Source: Alsobacter ponti
GTDB taxonomy: Bacteria; Pseudomonadota; Alphaproteobacteria; Rhizobiales; Beijerinckiaceae
Direction: 5' to 3'
NCBI RefSeq assembly: GCF_024294805.1
Contig: NZ_JANCLU010000012.1
Location: forward strand, 91,708 to 155,707
DNA: 64,000 nucleotides
The notes under the pieces were generated by a model. The model did no database searches. It saw nothing but the letters and a program-made list of their open reading frames with translations, and had not been told where the DNA came from. Of the stretch, positions 54,829-63,670 are shown in pieces. Made by a program: the position numbers and the translations under genes. Numbering within the stretch: the first letter of the stretch is position 1; every line of letters begins with the position of its first letter.

Positions 54829-55230
54829 TTGGGCGAGCGGGAGAGTGACACGGCGCTGGAGCCGCGCGGCGAACTGACGGTGCGGACCATCGCCATGCCG
54901 AGCGACACCAACGCCAACGGCGACATCTTCGGCGGCTGGGTGATGTCCCAGATGGACCAGGCCGGGGGCATCGCCGGCGTGGAGCGCGCGCAGGGCCGCG
55001 TGGTGACCGTCGCCGTCGAGGCTATGACCTTCATTCGCCCCGTCGCGGTCGGCGACGTCCTGTGCGTCTACACCGCCGTCGACAGCGTCGGGCGCACCTC
55101 GATGAAGATCCACATCGAGGCCTGGGCGCGCCGCTTCCGCACCGTCGTGCGGGAGAAGGTGACGGACGCGACATTCACCTTCGTCGCCGTGGACGACGAC
55201 GGCCATCCGCGGCCCGTCCCGAAGCTGTAG
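54829..55230 (+). CDS. YciA-like acyl-CoA thioesterase (hotdog fold)
   Basis: A 133-aa hotdog protein with the YciA/BACH motifs: RTIAMPSDTNANGDIFGGWVMSQMDQAGGIAG (catalytic Asn/Asp region), VTVAVEAMTFIRPVAVGDVLCVYTAV and GRTSMKIHIEAWARR. It hydrolyses acyl-CoAs. I place the start at TTG 54829 because GGAGG lies 5 bp upstream; another TTG at 54796 would add 11 residues. It converges with the response-regulator gene with no base between the stop codons. Confidence 0.9.
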   Translation: MGERESDTALEPRGELTVRTIAMPSDTNANGDIFGGWVMSQMDQAGGIAGVERAQGRVVTVAVEAMTFIRPVAVGDVLCVYTAVDSVGRTSMKIHIEAWARRFRTVVREKVTDATFTFVAVDDDGHPRPVPKL

Positions 55231-56592
55231 TCAGCCGTCCCGCCGGCGCGCGTTGATGAGGCGGTAGAGATTGCGCTCGCTGATGCCCAGCGTCTGCGCG
55301 ATCTCGGCGCGGCTGCGCGAGCGTTCCGCCAGAAGGCGCGCGAGATAGGTCTCGGTGATCTCGTCGAGCGTCGGCGGATGATCGAACGAGAACGCGTATT
55401 GCCGGCCCGGCGGAGGACGCCGCTGGAAGTCGCCGAGGTGGGCGACGCGGATTTCGTCGGACTCGCCCGAGACGAGCGCCGCGCGCTCCACGATGTTGCG
55501 CAGCTCGCGGACATTGCCGGGCCAGGCGTAGTCCATCAGGGCTTCGAGCGCCGCCGGCGACCAGCGCTTGCGCGCATGGCGGGCGAAGTCGCGCGCCGCC
55601 AGGAAGTGCTCCGCGAGCAGCGGAATGTCCTCCAGCCGCTCGCGCAGCGGCGGCACGTGCAGCACGAAGGCGGAGAGGCGGTAATAGAGGTCCTCGCGGA
55701 ACTCGCCCTTGCCGCACATGGCGCGCAGGTCGCGGTTGGTCGCCGCGACGAAGCGGACGTTCGAGACCAGGTCCTTGGTGCCGCCGAGCCGGCGATAATG
55801 GCCCGTCTCCAGCACGCGAAGCAGCTTCGCCTGCAGCGAGCCGGACATCTCGCCGATTTCGTCGAGGAAAGCCGTTCCGCCTTCGCCGACCTCGATCAGC
55901 CCTTCCTTGCGGCGGTCCGCCCCGGTGAACGCGCCGCGCTCGTGGCCGAACAACTCGGACTCGAACAGGTTCTGCTGCAACGTCGCGCAGTCGATGGCGA
56001 CGTAGTTCTGGTCGGCGCGCGCGCTCGCCTGATGGACCGCCGCGGCGACCAGCTCCTTGCCCACGCCCGACTCGCCCAGGATCAGCACGGTCGTGTCGCT
56101 GGGGCCGACGATGCCGATCATCTTGCGCAGGCGCGCCATGGCCGGCGAGAGGCCGACGAGCGTCTTGTCGAGCGCCGACGTGGCCTGGCGTCGGTAGTAG
56201 TCGTAGCGCCGCCGCATCGAGGAGGCGCTGATGGCGCGCTTCACCGCCAGGTCCAGCACGTCGGGGTTGACGGGCTTCGCCAAGAAATCGACGGCGCCGC
56301 GCTTGATCGCCTGCACGGCGAGGTCGATCGAGCCAAAGGCGGTCAGCATGATGACGGGGCAGGTCTCGACGAGGCTCGGCAGCATCGCCAGACCGTCGGC
56401 GTCGGGCAGCTTGGCGTCGAGCAGAACGAGATCCGGCTCCAGGCGGCCGAGCAGGCTCTGCGCCTCGCTCCAGCGGGAGGCGTTCTCCACCTCGTAGCCC
56501 GCCCGCCGCAGATGCGACGACATCAGCTGGTTCAGGGTGGCGTCGTCGTCGACGACCAGGATCGCGGGTTTCCGGGATGAGGACTGGGTCAT
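55231..56592 (-). CDS. NtrC-family sigma-54 response regulator
   Basis: A 453-aa regulator: receiver domain with phospho-acceptor Asp59 (LVLLDAKLP), AAA+ domain with Walker A GESGVGKE (173-180) and the sigma-54 contact loop GAFTGA (220-225), and a Fis-type helix-turn-helix at the C-terminus (SRAEIAQTLGISERNLYRLINARRR). Its ATG overlaps the sensor kinase stop by 4 bp, so the two form a two-component pair. It most likely activates a sigma-54 promoter of the adjacent molybdoenzyme operon; that promoter would lie beyond the right edge. Confidence 0.97.
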   Translation of the reverse strand: MTQSSSRKPAILVVDDDATLNQLMSSHLRRAGYEVENASRWSEAQSLLGRLEPDLVLLDAKLPDADGLAMLPSLVETCPVIMLTAFGSIDLAVQAIKRGAVDFLAKPVNPDVLDLAVKRAISASSMRRRYDYYRRQATSALDKTLVGLSPAMARLRKMIGIVGPSDTTVLILGESGVGKELVAAAVHQASARADQNYVAIDCATLQQNLFESELFGHERGAFTGADRRKEGLIEVGEGGTAFLDEIGEMSGSLQAKLLRVLETGHYRRLGGTKDLVSNVRFVAATNRDLRAMCGKGEFREDLYYRLSAFVLHVPPLRERLEDIPLLAEHFLAARDFARHARKRWSPAALEALMDYAWPGNVRELRNIVERAALVSGESDEIRVAHLGDFQRRPPPGRQYAFSFDHPPTLDEITETYLARLLAERSRSRAEIAQTLGISERNLYRLINARRRDG

Positions 56593-58484
56593 GCCGCGTC
56601 GCTCATCTCGGCCGGCGGCGGCCATGTCAGCGTGAAGGTGGAGCCGACGCCGGGCGCGCTCTCGACGGCGATGGTCCCCCGCCACTTGGCGAGCAGCGCC
56701 TTGCAGATCGGCAGGCCCAGTCCGCTCCCCGACGACTGGTCGGCGCGGCGCGTCCAGAATGGCTGGAAGATCCGCCGCAGGTCGTCGGCCGCGATGCCGG
56801 CGCCGGTGTCGGATACCTCGATGACGACCTCGCCCGTCGGCGTCGGGCCGCCGCTGACGCGCACCCGGCCGCCGGGCTGGGTGGCGTGAAAGGCGTTCTG
56901 GAGCAGGTTGACCAGCACCATGCCCATGTCGCTTTCGCTGGCCACCACCCGCGCGTCCGGGGCGACGTCGATGGAGAGCTCGATGCGTCGCGTCGTCGCC
57001 TCGTAGCCGAGCAGCGCGGCGGCGTCGTGCGCGATGCGCGCCAGGTCCACCAGCGTGCCGTGCTCGCCCGGCGCGTCGCTGAGGCGCATCAGCCGTCCGG
57101 TGATCTCGATGCAGCGCTCGATCTCCCGCGAGACGAGGCCCATGTAGCTCTGCGCCTCCTCCGAGCCCGGATGGCCGTCGAGAACGGATCGCAACGCGCT
57201 GAGTCCGAAGCGGATCGAGGCGAGCGGGTTGTGAATCTCGTGCGCCACGCCGGTCGCGAGCTGCCCGATTTCCGCGAGGCGCTGGTCCAGCGAGACCTGG
57301 ACGGTGCGCGACAGGTCGCGGATCGACTCCACGACGAAGCGCCTCGGCCCGTCCCGCGTGGCCACCACCATCGGCGCGGCGACCACCTCGACGCCGAATT
57401 CCTCGGATGAGCCGGCGGCGACGTGGCTGTACACGGCGCGGATGGGCTCGTCGCGCGCCGCCAGCTCGACGACAGGGCAGGTGGTCAGCGTTGGCACGCA
57501 GGGCTCGTCCCGGCCGTGGCTCGACACGTGGCAGGGCCTGGCCAGAACCTCCGCCCGGGTGAGGCCGCTCATGCGGGCGAACTCGCGGTTGGCGGCGACC
57601 ACCCGGAACTCCTCGTCGATGGCGCGCACCCCGTCCGGGATGGCGTCGATCAGGCCCTGCAGGAAGTCCTCGCGCTCGCGCAGCGTGTCGACCTTGTGCG
57701 CAAGCTCGGTCGCCATCCGGTCGAAGGCGGCGCCGAGCTCCGCGATCTCGTCGCCGTGGCCGATCCGCATCGGCGCGATCCGCAGGCTCAGGTCGCCGGC
57801 CGCCATGGACGCGCTGACGCGGGTGAGGGCCGCCACCGGCTCCAGCACGCCGCGATGCAGTTGGCTCCAGGTCACGGCCAGCGCGAACAGCACGACCAGC
57901 GCGCCGACGCCGGAGAGCAGCACGGCCGATCTCCAGGCGTGGCCGTCGAGGCCGCGCGCGTCGTAGTCGATGACGATGAAGCCGTTGACGGGATGCTCCG
58001 CCGTCGGCCCGTGACAGACCGAGCACGGCTCGCGGTTCGGCACGGCCGTGACGCTGCGCAGCACGGGGCGGCCGCCCTCGGCCGCGACGAAGGCCGAGCC
58101 TGTCGCGGCCCGCCGCCCGGTGAGGCCGCAGTCCGGGCACAGCGCGTCGAGCGACGGTTCGGTCCGTCCCAGGCGAAGCGGGCTCGCGCTGAAGCGGACC
58201 TCGAGCGACGGGTTGAGGATGTCGACCCCGGCCACGCCCTCGACCGCGGCCAGCCTCTCCACCACGTCCCGGAGACCGTCGATGTCGCGCTTCAGCATGG
58301 CGTTTTCCAGCGCGATGCGCAGGCCCGCCCCGAGGCGTTCGGACACGGCCACGCGCTCGCGCGCGAGGTCGCTCCGGTAGAGCGGCACGAAGATCGCGAG
58401 GCTGGCGGCGGAGGCGAGCAGCAACGCCGTCGCCATGGCCGCCAGAATTTTCGCGGCCAGACGGCTGCGCAGGGCGTCGATCAA
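56589..58484 (-). CDS. Sensor histidine kinase with periplasmic CXXCH (heme c) motif
   Basis: A 631-aa kinase. It has a transmembrane helix (about 11-34), a periplasmic domain (about 35-185) containing CPDC at 116-119 and CSVCH at 154-158, a second helix (about 186-208), HAMP, and a PAS domain with clustered Cys/His (PCHVSSHGRDEPCV.....CP, 318-337). The kinase core follows with His415 (GVAHEIHNP) and ATP-binding N/G boxes (NLLQNAFHA, DTGAGI, GSGLGLPIC). CXXCH in an exported domain predicts covalent heme c, giving a redox or ligand sensor. The start is a TTG, 93 bp after the TorD-like gene. Confidence 0.95.
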   Translation of the reverse strand: MIDALRSRLAAKILAAMATALLLASAASLAIFVPLYRSDLARERVAVSERLGAGLRIALENAMLKRDIDGLRDVVERLAAVEGVAGVDILNPSLEVRFSASPLRLGRTEPSLDALCPDCGLTGRRAATGSAFVAAEGGRPVLRSVTAVPNREPCSVCHGPTAEHPVNGFIVIDYDARGLDGHAWRSAVLLSGVGALVVLFALAVTWSQLHRGVLEPVAALTRVSASMAAGDLSLRIAPMRIGHGDEIAELGAAFDRMATELAHKVDTLREREDFLQGLIDAIPDGVRAIDEEFRVVAANREFARMSGLTRAEVLARPCHVSSHGRDEPCVPTLTTCPVVELAARDEPIRAVYSHVAAGSSEEFGVEVVAAPMVVATRDGPRRFVVESIRDLSRTVQVSLDQRLAEIGQLATGVAHEIHNPLASIRFGLSALRSVLDGHPGSEEAQSYMGLVSREIERCIEITGRLMRLSDAPGEHGTLVDLARIAHDAAALLGYEATTRRIELSIDVAPDARVVASESDMGMVLVNLLQNAFHATQPGGRVRVSGGPTPTGEVVIEVSDTGAGIAADDLRRIFQPFWTRRADQSSGSGLGLPICKALLAKWRGTIAVESAPGVGSTFTLTWPPPAEMSDAA

Positions 58485-58577
58485 ATCAATGGACCCGAAA
58501 TCACCGAACCAATGACCGCAGTGTAGGGCGGCCGCGACGCACGCGCCTTGAGATGCGACAAGATCGGGGAGGGAGTA

Positions 58578-59372
58578 TCACAAGGGCGGCGGGGGGCCGC
58601 CCGCCCGCGCGCCCACGGCGGGCGCGCCGCAGCTCGGGCCGATGTCGGTCCCGCCTCGGGACTCGTCCTTCAAGGGAGGAGGCGTCATGTCGAGGCCCGT
58701 GCAAAGCCCCAGGAGGCCCGCCAGCCGCTGAAGGTAGACGCCAGTCGCCAGCGCGACGCCGGCGTAGAACTGAAGGCGGCAACGGGCCGCCACCCGGCCG
58801 GTGAAGGCGGGAACCCAGACGAGGATGTGGTCGCGCAGAAAGAGCGCCGCTTCGCGCAGGCCATTCGGGCCGTCCGCTTCGCGCAGCAGGGTCGCCAGAA
58901 ACAGCAGCTCGTTGACGAGGTGATCGTCGGGCCGGTTGCGCCAGTCCGCGACCGTCAGGCCATGATGGCGATACCATTCCCGAACCGCGAACATCGGGGC
59001 CTGGCGTTCCAGCCCGTCCTCGTCGCGCCAGACCGACTCGCACGGCGCGGCCCTGTAGGCGAATGTGAGGTAGATCGCCGCGAACTCGGCGGCGAGATCG
59101 TCGAGATCGGCCGAGCCCGGGTCGGCCGGGATCGCGGCGAGGCCCTCGCGAAGGTGGCGGCGCGCGGTCTCCCATTCCGGCCCGGACAGGGACAGCGAGA
59201 ACCACTCGTCCGGGCCCTCCTCGCGCAGCGCCGCGAGCGTGTCGGCGTCCGGTTCCCGATCGTGCAGGCCGCTGAAGATGAGGAGGTCTTCGGCCAGCGC
59301 CCGGCGCTCCGGACCGGACAATGCGATCGGGTCCAGGCCCCGCGACGGGCTCTCGTCACCGGGCGCCGTCAC
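58578..59372 (-). CDS. TorD/DmsD-like molybdoenzyme chaperone
   Basis: A 264-aa protein from a GTG whose GTGA overlaps the Fe-S subunit stop. The all-helical TorD layout includes LDDLAAEFAAIYLTFAYRAAPCESVWRDEDGLERQAPMFAVREWYRHHGL and DDHLVNELLFLATLLREA, the conserved region of the family. It should bind the Tat signal of the adjacent molybdoenzyme and hold it for cofactor insertion. The C-terminal ~35 residues are Pro/Gly-rich and atypical. Confidence 0.9.
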   Translation of the reverse strand: MTAPGDESPSRGLDPIALSGPERRALAEDLLIFSGLHDREPDADTLAALREEGPDEWFSLSLSGPEWETARRHLREGLAAIPADPGSADLDDLAAEFAAIYLTFAYRAAPCESVWRDEDGLERQAPMFAVREWYRHHGLTVADWRNRPDDHLVNELLFLATLLREADGPNGLREAALFLRDHILVWVPAFTGRVAARCRLQFYAGVALATGVYLQRLAGLLGLCTGLDMTPPPLKDESRGGTDIGPSCGAPAVGARAGGPPPPL

Positions 59373-60034
59373 TTCACCGCTCCCTTCGGATGGGCGACGA
59401 AGACGATGGAGGGGTTGGTCAGCTCGGGGTCCGCCATGTTGCGGACCTGGCGGACGACCGTCTCGTCCGGGCCGCGCGCCTTGGTGTCCTGCGTGCCGTC
59501 GCGCAATTTGTCGATGGGGCCGATGTCGAGCACGCGCATCATGCAGGCCATCACGCAATAGGGCTTGCGGCCGGCGTCGATCTCGTCGACGCACATGTTG
59601 CACTTGCCGACGATGTTCTGCTCGGGGATGAACTGCGGCGCGCCGAACGGGCAGGCCGCCTCGCACTTGCGGCAGCCGATGCACAACGTCGAGTCGATGT
59701 CGACGATGCCGTCCTTCTTGCGCTTGAAGATCGCGCCCGTCGGGCACGCCGGCAGGCACGCCGGCTCCGCGCAATGGTTGCAGGACATGTTCACCTTGTA
59801 GGCGAACACCTCCGGGAACGTGCCACCTTCCACGTACTGGACCCGGCGGAAGCGCGGGCCCGGCGGCAGGCCGTTCTTGTCCTTGCAGGCGATCTCGCAG
59901 GCGCGACAGCCGATGCAGTCGACGTTGTTGTGAATGAAGCCAAGCTGCTGATCGGGAACGACGGGCGTGTACGTCTCCCGCTTCTTCTGTTCGGCCGCCG
60001 CCTTGATCTTGGCTTTGTCGATGCCGTTCGCCAT
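59369..60034 (-). CDS. DmsB-like Fe-S electron-transfer subunit
   Basis: A 221-aa protein with sixteen cysteines in four [4Fe-4S] motifs: C40/43/46/50 (CIGCRACEIAC), C85/88/93/97, C118/121/124/128 (CIGCRKCEAACP) and C145/148/160/164. It has no signal peptide, so it would be exported with the catalytic subunit by the Tat system. It should pass electrons from the pentaheme cytochrome or quinol to the molybdenum site. No membrane anchor subunit (DmsC/NrfD) gene is seen in the cluster. Confidence 0.95.
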   Translation of the reverse strand: MANGIDKAKIKAAAEQKKRETYTPVVPDQQLGFIHNNVDCIGCRACEIACKDKNGLPPGPRFRRVQYVEGGTFPEVFAYKVNMSCNHCAEPACLPACPTGAIFKRKKDGIVDIDSTLCIGCRKCEAACPFGAPQFIPEQNIVGKCNMCVDEIDAGRKPYCVMACMMRVLDIGPIDKLRDGTQDTKARGPDETVVRQVRNMADPELTNPSIVFVAHPKGAVK

Positions 60035-60079
60035 GTCGGTGTCCCTGGAGGAGTAATTGGTTGAGAGCGCGGCGGGCGG

Positions 60080-62623
60080 TCAGAGGTCGCGCCGGAAGAC
60101 GGCGCTGCGGGACGTCGCGAGCTGGTCCCAGCCCGGCCGGTGCCGCAGGTCGGTCTTGCGGATGTTGGCGAGCACCGTGTTGTAGGCGAAGGCGCCGGCG
60201 GGCGAGGGCTCGTCCAGGGTCAGGAAGTCCGGATTGCCCGAGCGGTCGACCCCGTTCTCGTCGATGTCCATCCACGCGCCCTCGTGCAGGACGAGGACGC
60301 CCGGCATGCAGCGCTCGGTGACGTAGGCCGGCACAACGCACTTGCCGCGGTCGTTCCACACCTCGACCGTGTCGCCGGTCTTGATCCCCAGCCGGCGCGC
60401 GTCGGAGGCGTTGATCGTCACCTCCTGGCTGAAGGTCTCGCGCAGCCAGGGGATGTTGTTGAAGATCGAGTGCGTGCGCCAGCGTGGGTGCGGGCTGACG
60501 AGGTGGAAGGGCATCGTCGCCGTCTTCGGGCTGTTCAGCGACTCCCACGGCTCGATCCACTTCGGGATGGCGGGGATCGGATAGCCCCACTGGGTGCGGC
60601 TGAAATCGGCCGTCTGCGCCAGCACGGTGGAGAAGATCTCGATGCGGCCGGAGGGGGTGGGGAAGGGCGCGCCCTTCTCGACCTGGTCGCGGAAGGCGAC
60701 GTGCGGCTGCGGCAGCTTGAACTTGTAGACGCCGCGCTTCTTGAACTCCTCCCAGCTCATCTCCACGCCCTGGTGGTGCTGCACGCGCTCCCACCACGCC
60801 GCGAGATAGGCTTCGTCCACCGCGTCGTCATTGTTGAAATAGTCGCGCGTCGCGCGCGGATTGTAGGCCGGGCCGAAGCCCAGGCGGTAGGCCAGCTCGG
60901 TGAAGATCTGGAAGTCGGACTTCGACTCGCCCAGCGGCTGGATGACCTTCGGCCGGTGGATGTAGTAGTGCCCCTTGTACCAGGGCAGGGCGACGTCGTG
61001 CCGCTCGAAGTGCGTGGCGACGGGCAGCAGGTAGTCGGCCCACAGCCCCGACGGGGTGATCGTCGAGTCCATGCAAACCACCAGCTCGAGCTTCTTGATC
61101 GCGGCGAGCTGCTTGTTGATGTTGGTGAGCTGGTTGAGCCAGTCCGACCCCTGCCAGAAAATACCCTTGATGTTGGGGATCACGCCGTCGAGCTGATCGG
61201 CGCGCGGCCACAGGCCCGCTTCCTCGCGCCGGACGTTGGGATAGTTGAGCACGACGTGCGCCCAGCGGTCCGACTTGATGGAGGCGTACCAGATGTTCGA
61301 ATACTGGTCGTAGGGGTAGGCGACGGCCTCGGCGTGCCACGCCTTGCCGACGCCCTCGGAGGAGCCGCCCAGCACGCCGATATTCCCGGTCATCGCCTGC
61401 AGGGCGGCGGCCATGCGGTTGTACTGTTCGCCGTAGGCGTTGCGTCCGGGCGACCACGAGGCCTTGAGCGCCGCCGGCTTCGTCGTCGCGTACATGCGCG
61501 CGAGCTTGCGGATGTCCTCGGCGCTGACGCCGCAGATGGCGGCGGCCCATTCGGGCGTCTTGGGCTGGCCGTTCGAGAGGCCGAGGATGTAGTCCTTGAA
61601 GCTCTCCCGGTTCTGGGCCCAGCCGGGCATCGTGCCGCGGTCCATGCCCTGGCAGAACCGGTCGATGAAGGCCTGGTCGTGGAGATTGCTGGCGAAGATC
61701 TCGTGCGCCATGCCGGCCATCATGGCCGCGTCCGTGTTCGGGCGGATCGGGATCCACCACGCGTCGTAGGCCGAGGCGGAGTCCGTGTATTGCGGGTCGA
61801 CCAGCACGAACTTGCAGCCGCGCTGCTTGGCGAGGCGCATGTAGTAGAACGTGTTGCCGCCGTGGAACGTGTAGGCCGGGTTCCAGCCCCACATTATGAT
61901 GAGCTTGGAGTGGGCGAACGCGTCGTCCTCGTTGCCGTCCTCGATCGTGCCGAAGGTGATGCGCGAGGAGAACGTCGTCCCCTGGTAGGACGGCACCGAC
62001 CACGACGATGTGCGGCAGCCGAACATGCCCAGGAAACGGCCCAGCAGGCCCTCGATCTGGTCGGACTTGTGGAGCACGCCGTAGGAAGCGCCGGCGTAGC
62101 TCTGGTCGAGCAGCGCCGTCGGCCCGTAGGTGTCGCGCAGCTTCACCATCTTCGCGGCGATCTGGCTCAGCGCCTCGTCCCAGGAGATGCGCTTGAACTT
62201 GCCCTCGCCGCGCTCGCCGACGCGCACCATCGGGTAGAGCAGGCGTTCCGGCGAGTAGAGGCGCGAGCGATAGGAGCGGCCGCGCAGGCAGGCGCGAAGC
62301 TGCGGCTCGGCCTCGGTGTCCTTGCCGAACGCGCCGCCGGCCTGGTAGCGCCCGTCGTCTGTCGACAGGCGCACGATCACGTCGCCCTTCTTGTGGGCCA
62401 CCAGCATGTGGCGCGAGCCGCAATTGTGCGCGCAGCTCGTCACCACCGTCTGGAGGTCGTCGTCGCGCGGGTAGGGCTCGTAGGCGAAGGCGTTCGCCTC
62501 GCGCGCCCCGGGGATCGGCGACAGGGCGGTCGCGCTGGCCAGCGCGGCGAAGCCCTTCAGCAGCCCGCGGCGGCTCGGATTGATCATCTGCCCGGCGAGC
62601 GAGCTCGGCTTGTTGACGGTCAT
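60080..62623 (-). CDS. Tat-exported DMSO-reductase-family molybdoenzyme, substrate unknown
   Basis: An 847-aa catalytic subunit. The N-terminus has a twin-arginine signal (NPSRRGLLKGFAALAS, R18-R19). The Fe-S site reads C64-x3-C68-x3-H72...C112 (SCAHNCGSRH; LRACLRGRS): His stands where DmsA has the third Cys. The likely molybdenum ligand is Ser212 in SWSVPSYQG, at the position of the DmsA serine. Other family segments are SYRSRLYSPERLLYPMVRVGERGEGKFKRISWDEAL, LIIMWGWNPAYT, and the C-terminal MFHLVSPHPRWRTHS-like region. It resembles DmsA more than NarG, selenate or arsenate enzymes. Periplasmic location and the pentaheme partner suggest a terminal reductase for an S-oxide, N-oxide or related oxyanion. 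Confidence 0.93.
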   Translation of the reverse strand: MTVNKPSSLAGQMINPSRRGLLKGFAALASATALSPIPGAREANAFAYEPYPRDDDLQTVVTSCAHNCGSRHMLVAHKKGDVIVRLSTDDGRYQAGGAFGKDTEAEPQLRACLRGRSYRSRLYSPERLLYPMVRVGERGEGKFKRISWDEALSQIAAKMVKLRDTYGPTALLDQSYAGASYGVLHKSDQIEGLLGRFLGMFGCRTSSWSVPSYQGTTFSSRITFGTIEDGNEDDAFAHSKLIIMWGWNPAYTFHGGNTFYYMRLAKQRGCKFVLVDPQYTDSASAYDAWWIPIRPNTDAAMMAGMAHEIFASNLHDQAFIDRFCQGMDRGTMPGWAQNRESFKDYILGLSNGQPKTPEWAAAICGVSAEDIRKLARMYATTKPAALKASWSPGRNAYGEQYNRMAAALQAMTGNIGVLGGSSEGVGKAWHAEAVAYPYDQYSNIWYASIKSDRWAHVVLNYPNVRREEAGLWPRADQLDGVIPNIKGIFWQGSDWLNQLTNINKQLAAIKKLELVVCMDSTITPSGLWADYLLPVATHFERHDVALPWYKGHYYIHRPKVIQPLGESKSDFQIFTELAYRLGFGPAYNPRATRDYFNNDDAVDEAYLAAWWERVQHHQGVEMSWEEFKKRGVYKFKLPQPHVAFRDQVEKGAPFPTPSGRIEIFSTVLAQTADFSRTQWGYPIPAIPKWIEPWESLNSPKTATMPFHLVSPHPRWRTHSIFNNIPWLRETFSQEVTINASDARRLGIKTGDTVEVWNDRGKCVVPAYVTERCMPGVLVLHEGAWMDIDENGVDRSGNPDFLTLDEPSPAGAFAYNTVLANIRKTDLRHRPGWDQLATSRSAVFRRDL

Positions 62624-62646
62624 GGTCTTCGGTCTCGCCTGCGAGG

Positions 62647-63600
62647 TCACTTCTGCGGAAGCGCGAAGCGCGCGTCGGATGTCACGGGGCGGCCCGCCGC
62701 CCATTCCGGCGCGTCGGCCGGCATGCCCGGCCAGGGATGGCGCGGATAAGGATAGGAGATGCGGTACCACTGCCGGCCGCCGTGGCAGCCGTAGCAGACG
62801 TCCGAGCTGGTCTTCGCGGCCTTCTCGATCTCGGCGGCCTTCAGGTATGTCACCTGGTGGCGCACGGTGCGGAACTGGTCGGCGTGGCAGGTCAGGCAGC
62901 CGTTCGGCGTTTCCGGCGTCTCGAGGCCTTCGCGCAGCTCGGCCCACGAGCCGGCAAGGCCCATGTTCTCGGCCGGGTATGAGCCGTGGCAGCGCAGGCA
63001 GGTCTCGGAGGGATTGACCGTCTTGCGCAGCGTGAAGGCGGGCTCGCCGCGCGGCCAGTCGGATACGGGCGCGCCGGCCGCCGTCGTGGCGGTGACGTGC
63101 GGCGAGCGTTCGCGCGGATCGTTGCCCTGGTGGCAGAACGCGCAGCTCAGCTGCATCACCTGCTTGGCGAAGGGCGACTGGATGTGCCGCCAGTGAAAGG
63201 TCTGCTGCGCGCCCGCATAGGTGTCGAGCGTCTGGTACCAGGCCAGCACGGACGTGGCCTTGACCCCGGCCGGCGACGCGTCGCGAGGCTTGGCCGACAT
63301 GATCTCCTGATGGCAGGTCAGGCAGGCGGCGTCCTTGGCGACGTCGATGGCCGGCTTGAAATGGATCGGGTCCCAGACCGCGCGTTCGTAGTCGGCCTTG
63401 GCGAGACGCGCCTTGGCGGCTTCGACCGAGGCGATCGCGGCCGCGTCGCCGGCCGCGGCGGGAGCATCCGCGGCCAGGGCGACGCCGACAGGTGTCGGGG
63501 CGACCGACGGCCACAGGCCGGGCGCGCCCAGCATCGCCGCGACACCCAGCATGCCGCTCACCCCCAGGGCCCTGGCGGCCCAACCCAGCCCAACTGTCAT
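62647..63600 (-). CDS. Periplasmic pentaheme cytochrome c
   Basis: A 317-aa protein with an N-terminal signal sequence or anchor (WAARALGVSGMLGVAAMLGAPGLW...ALAADA). Five CXXCH heme-c motifs lie at 93-97 (CLTCH), 153-157 (CAFCH), 201-205 (CLRCH), 235-239 (CLTCH) and 269-273 (CYGCH), with many extra His for distal ligation. It is not a recognisable NapC/NrfB. It ends 23 bp before the molybdoenzyme gene and most likely feeds electrons to it, replacing a membrane DmsC-type subunit. Confidence 0.93.
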   Translation of the reverse strand: MTVGLGWAARALGVSGMLGVAAMLGAPGLWPSVAPTPVGVALAADAPAAAGDAAAIASVEAAKARLAKADYERAVWDPIHFKPAIDVAKDAACLTCHQEIMSAKPRDASPAGVKATSVLAWYQTLDTYAGAQQTFHWRHIQSPFAKQVMQLSCAFCHQGNDPRERSPHVTATTAAGAPVSDWPRGEPAFTLRKTVNPSETCLRCHGSYPAENMGLAGSWAELREGLETPETPNGCLTCHADQFRTVRHQVTYLKAAEIEKAAKTSSDVCYGCHGGRQWYRISYPYPRHPWPGMPADAPEWAAGRPVTSDARFALPQK

Positions 63601-63628
63601 GACGTCCTCGGAACCTGCGCAAGGGAGA

Positions 63629-63657
63629 GCGGCCGGGCGCCGTGAGCGCCCGGCCGC
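63629..63657 (-). promoter_or_regulatory. Strong intercistronic hairpin
   Basis: A perfect 12-bp inverted repeat (63629-63640 / 63646-63657, GCGGCCGGGCGC and complement) with a 5-nt loop lies between the Met-rich repeat gene and the pentaheme gene. With no U-run after it, it is more likely a partial attenuator or mRNA-stability element that lets the upstream gene be expressed more strongly. Confidence 0.6.
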
Positions 63658-63670
63658 AGGGAAAGCGAGA

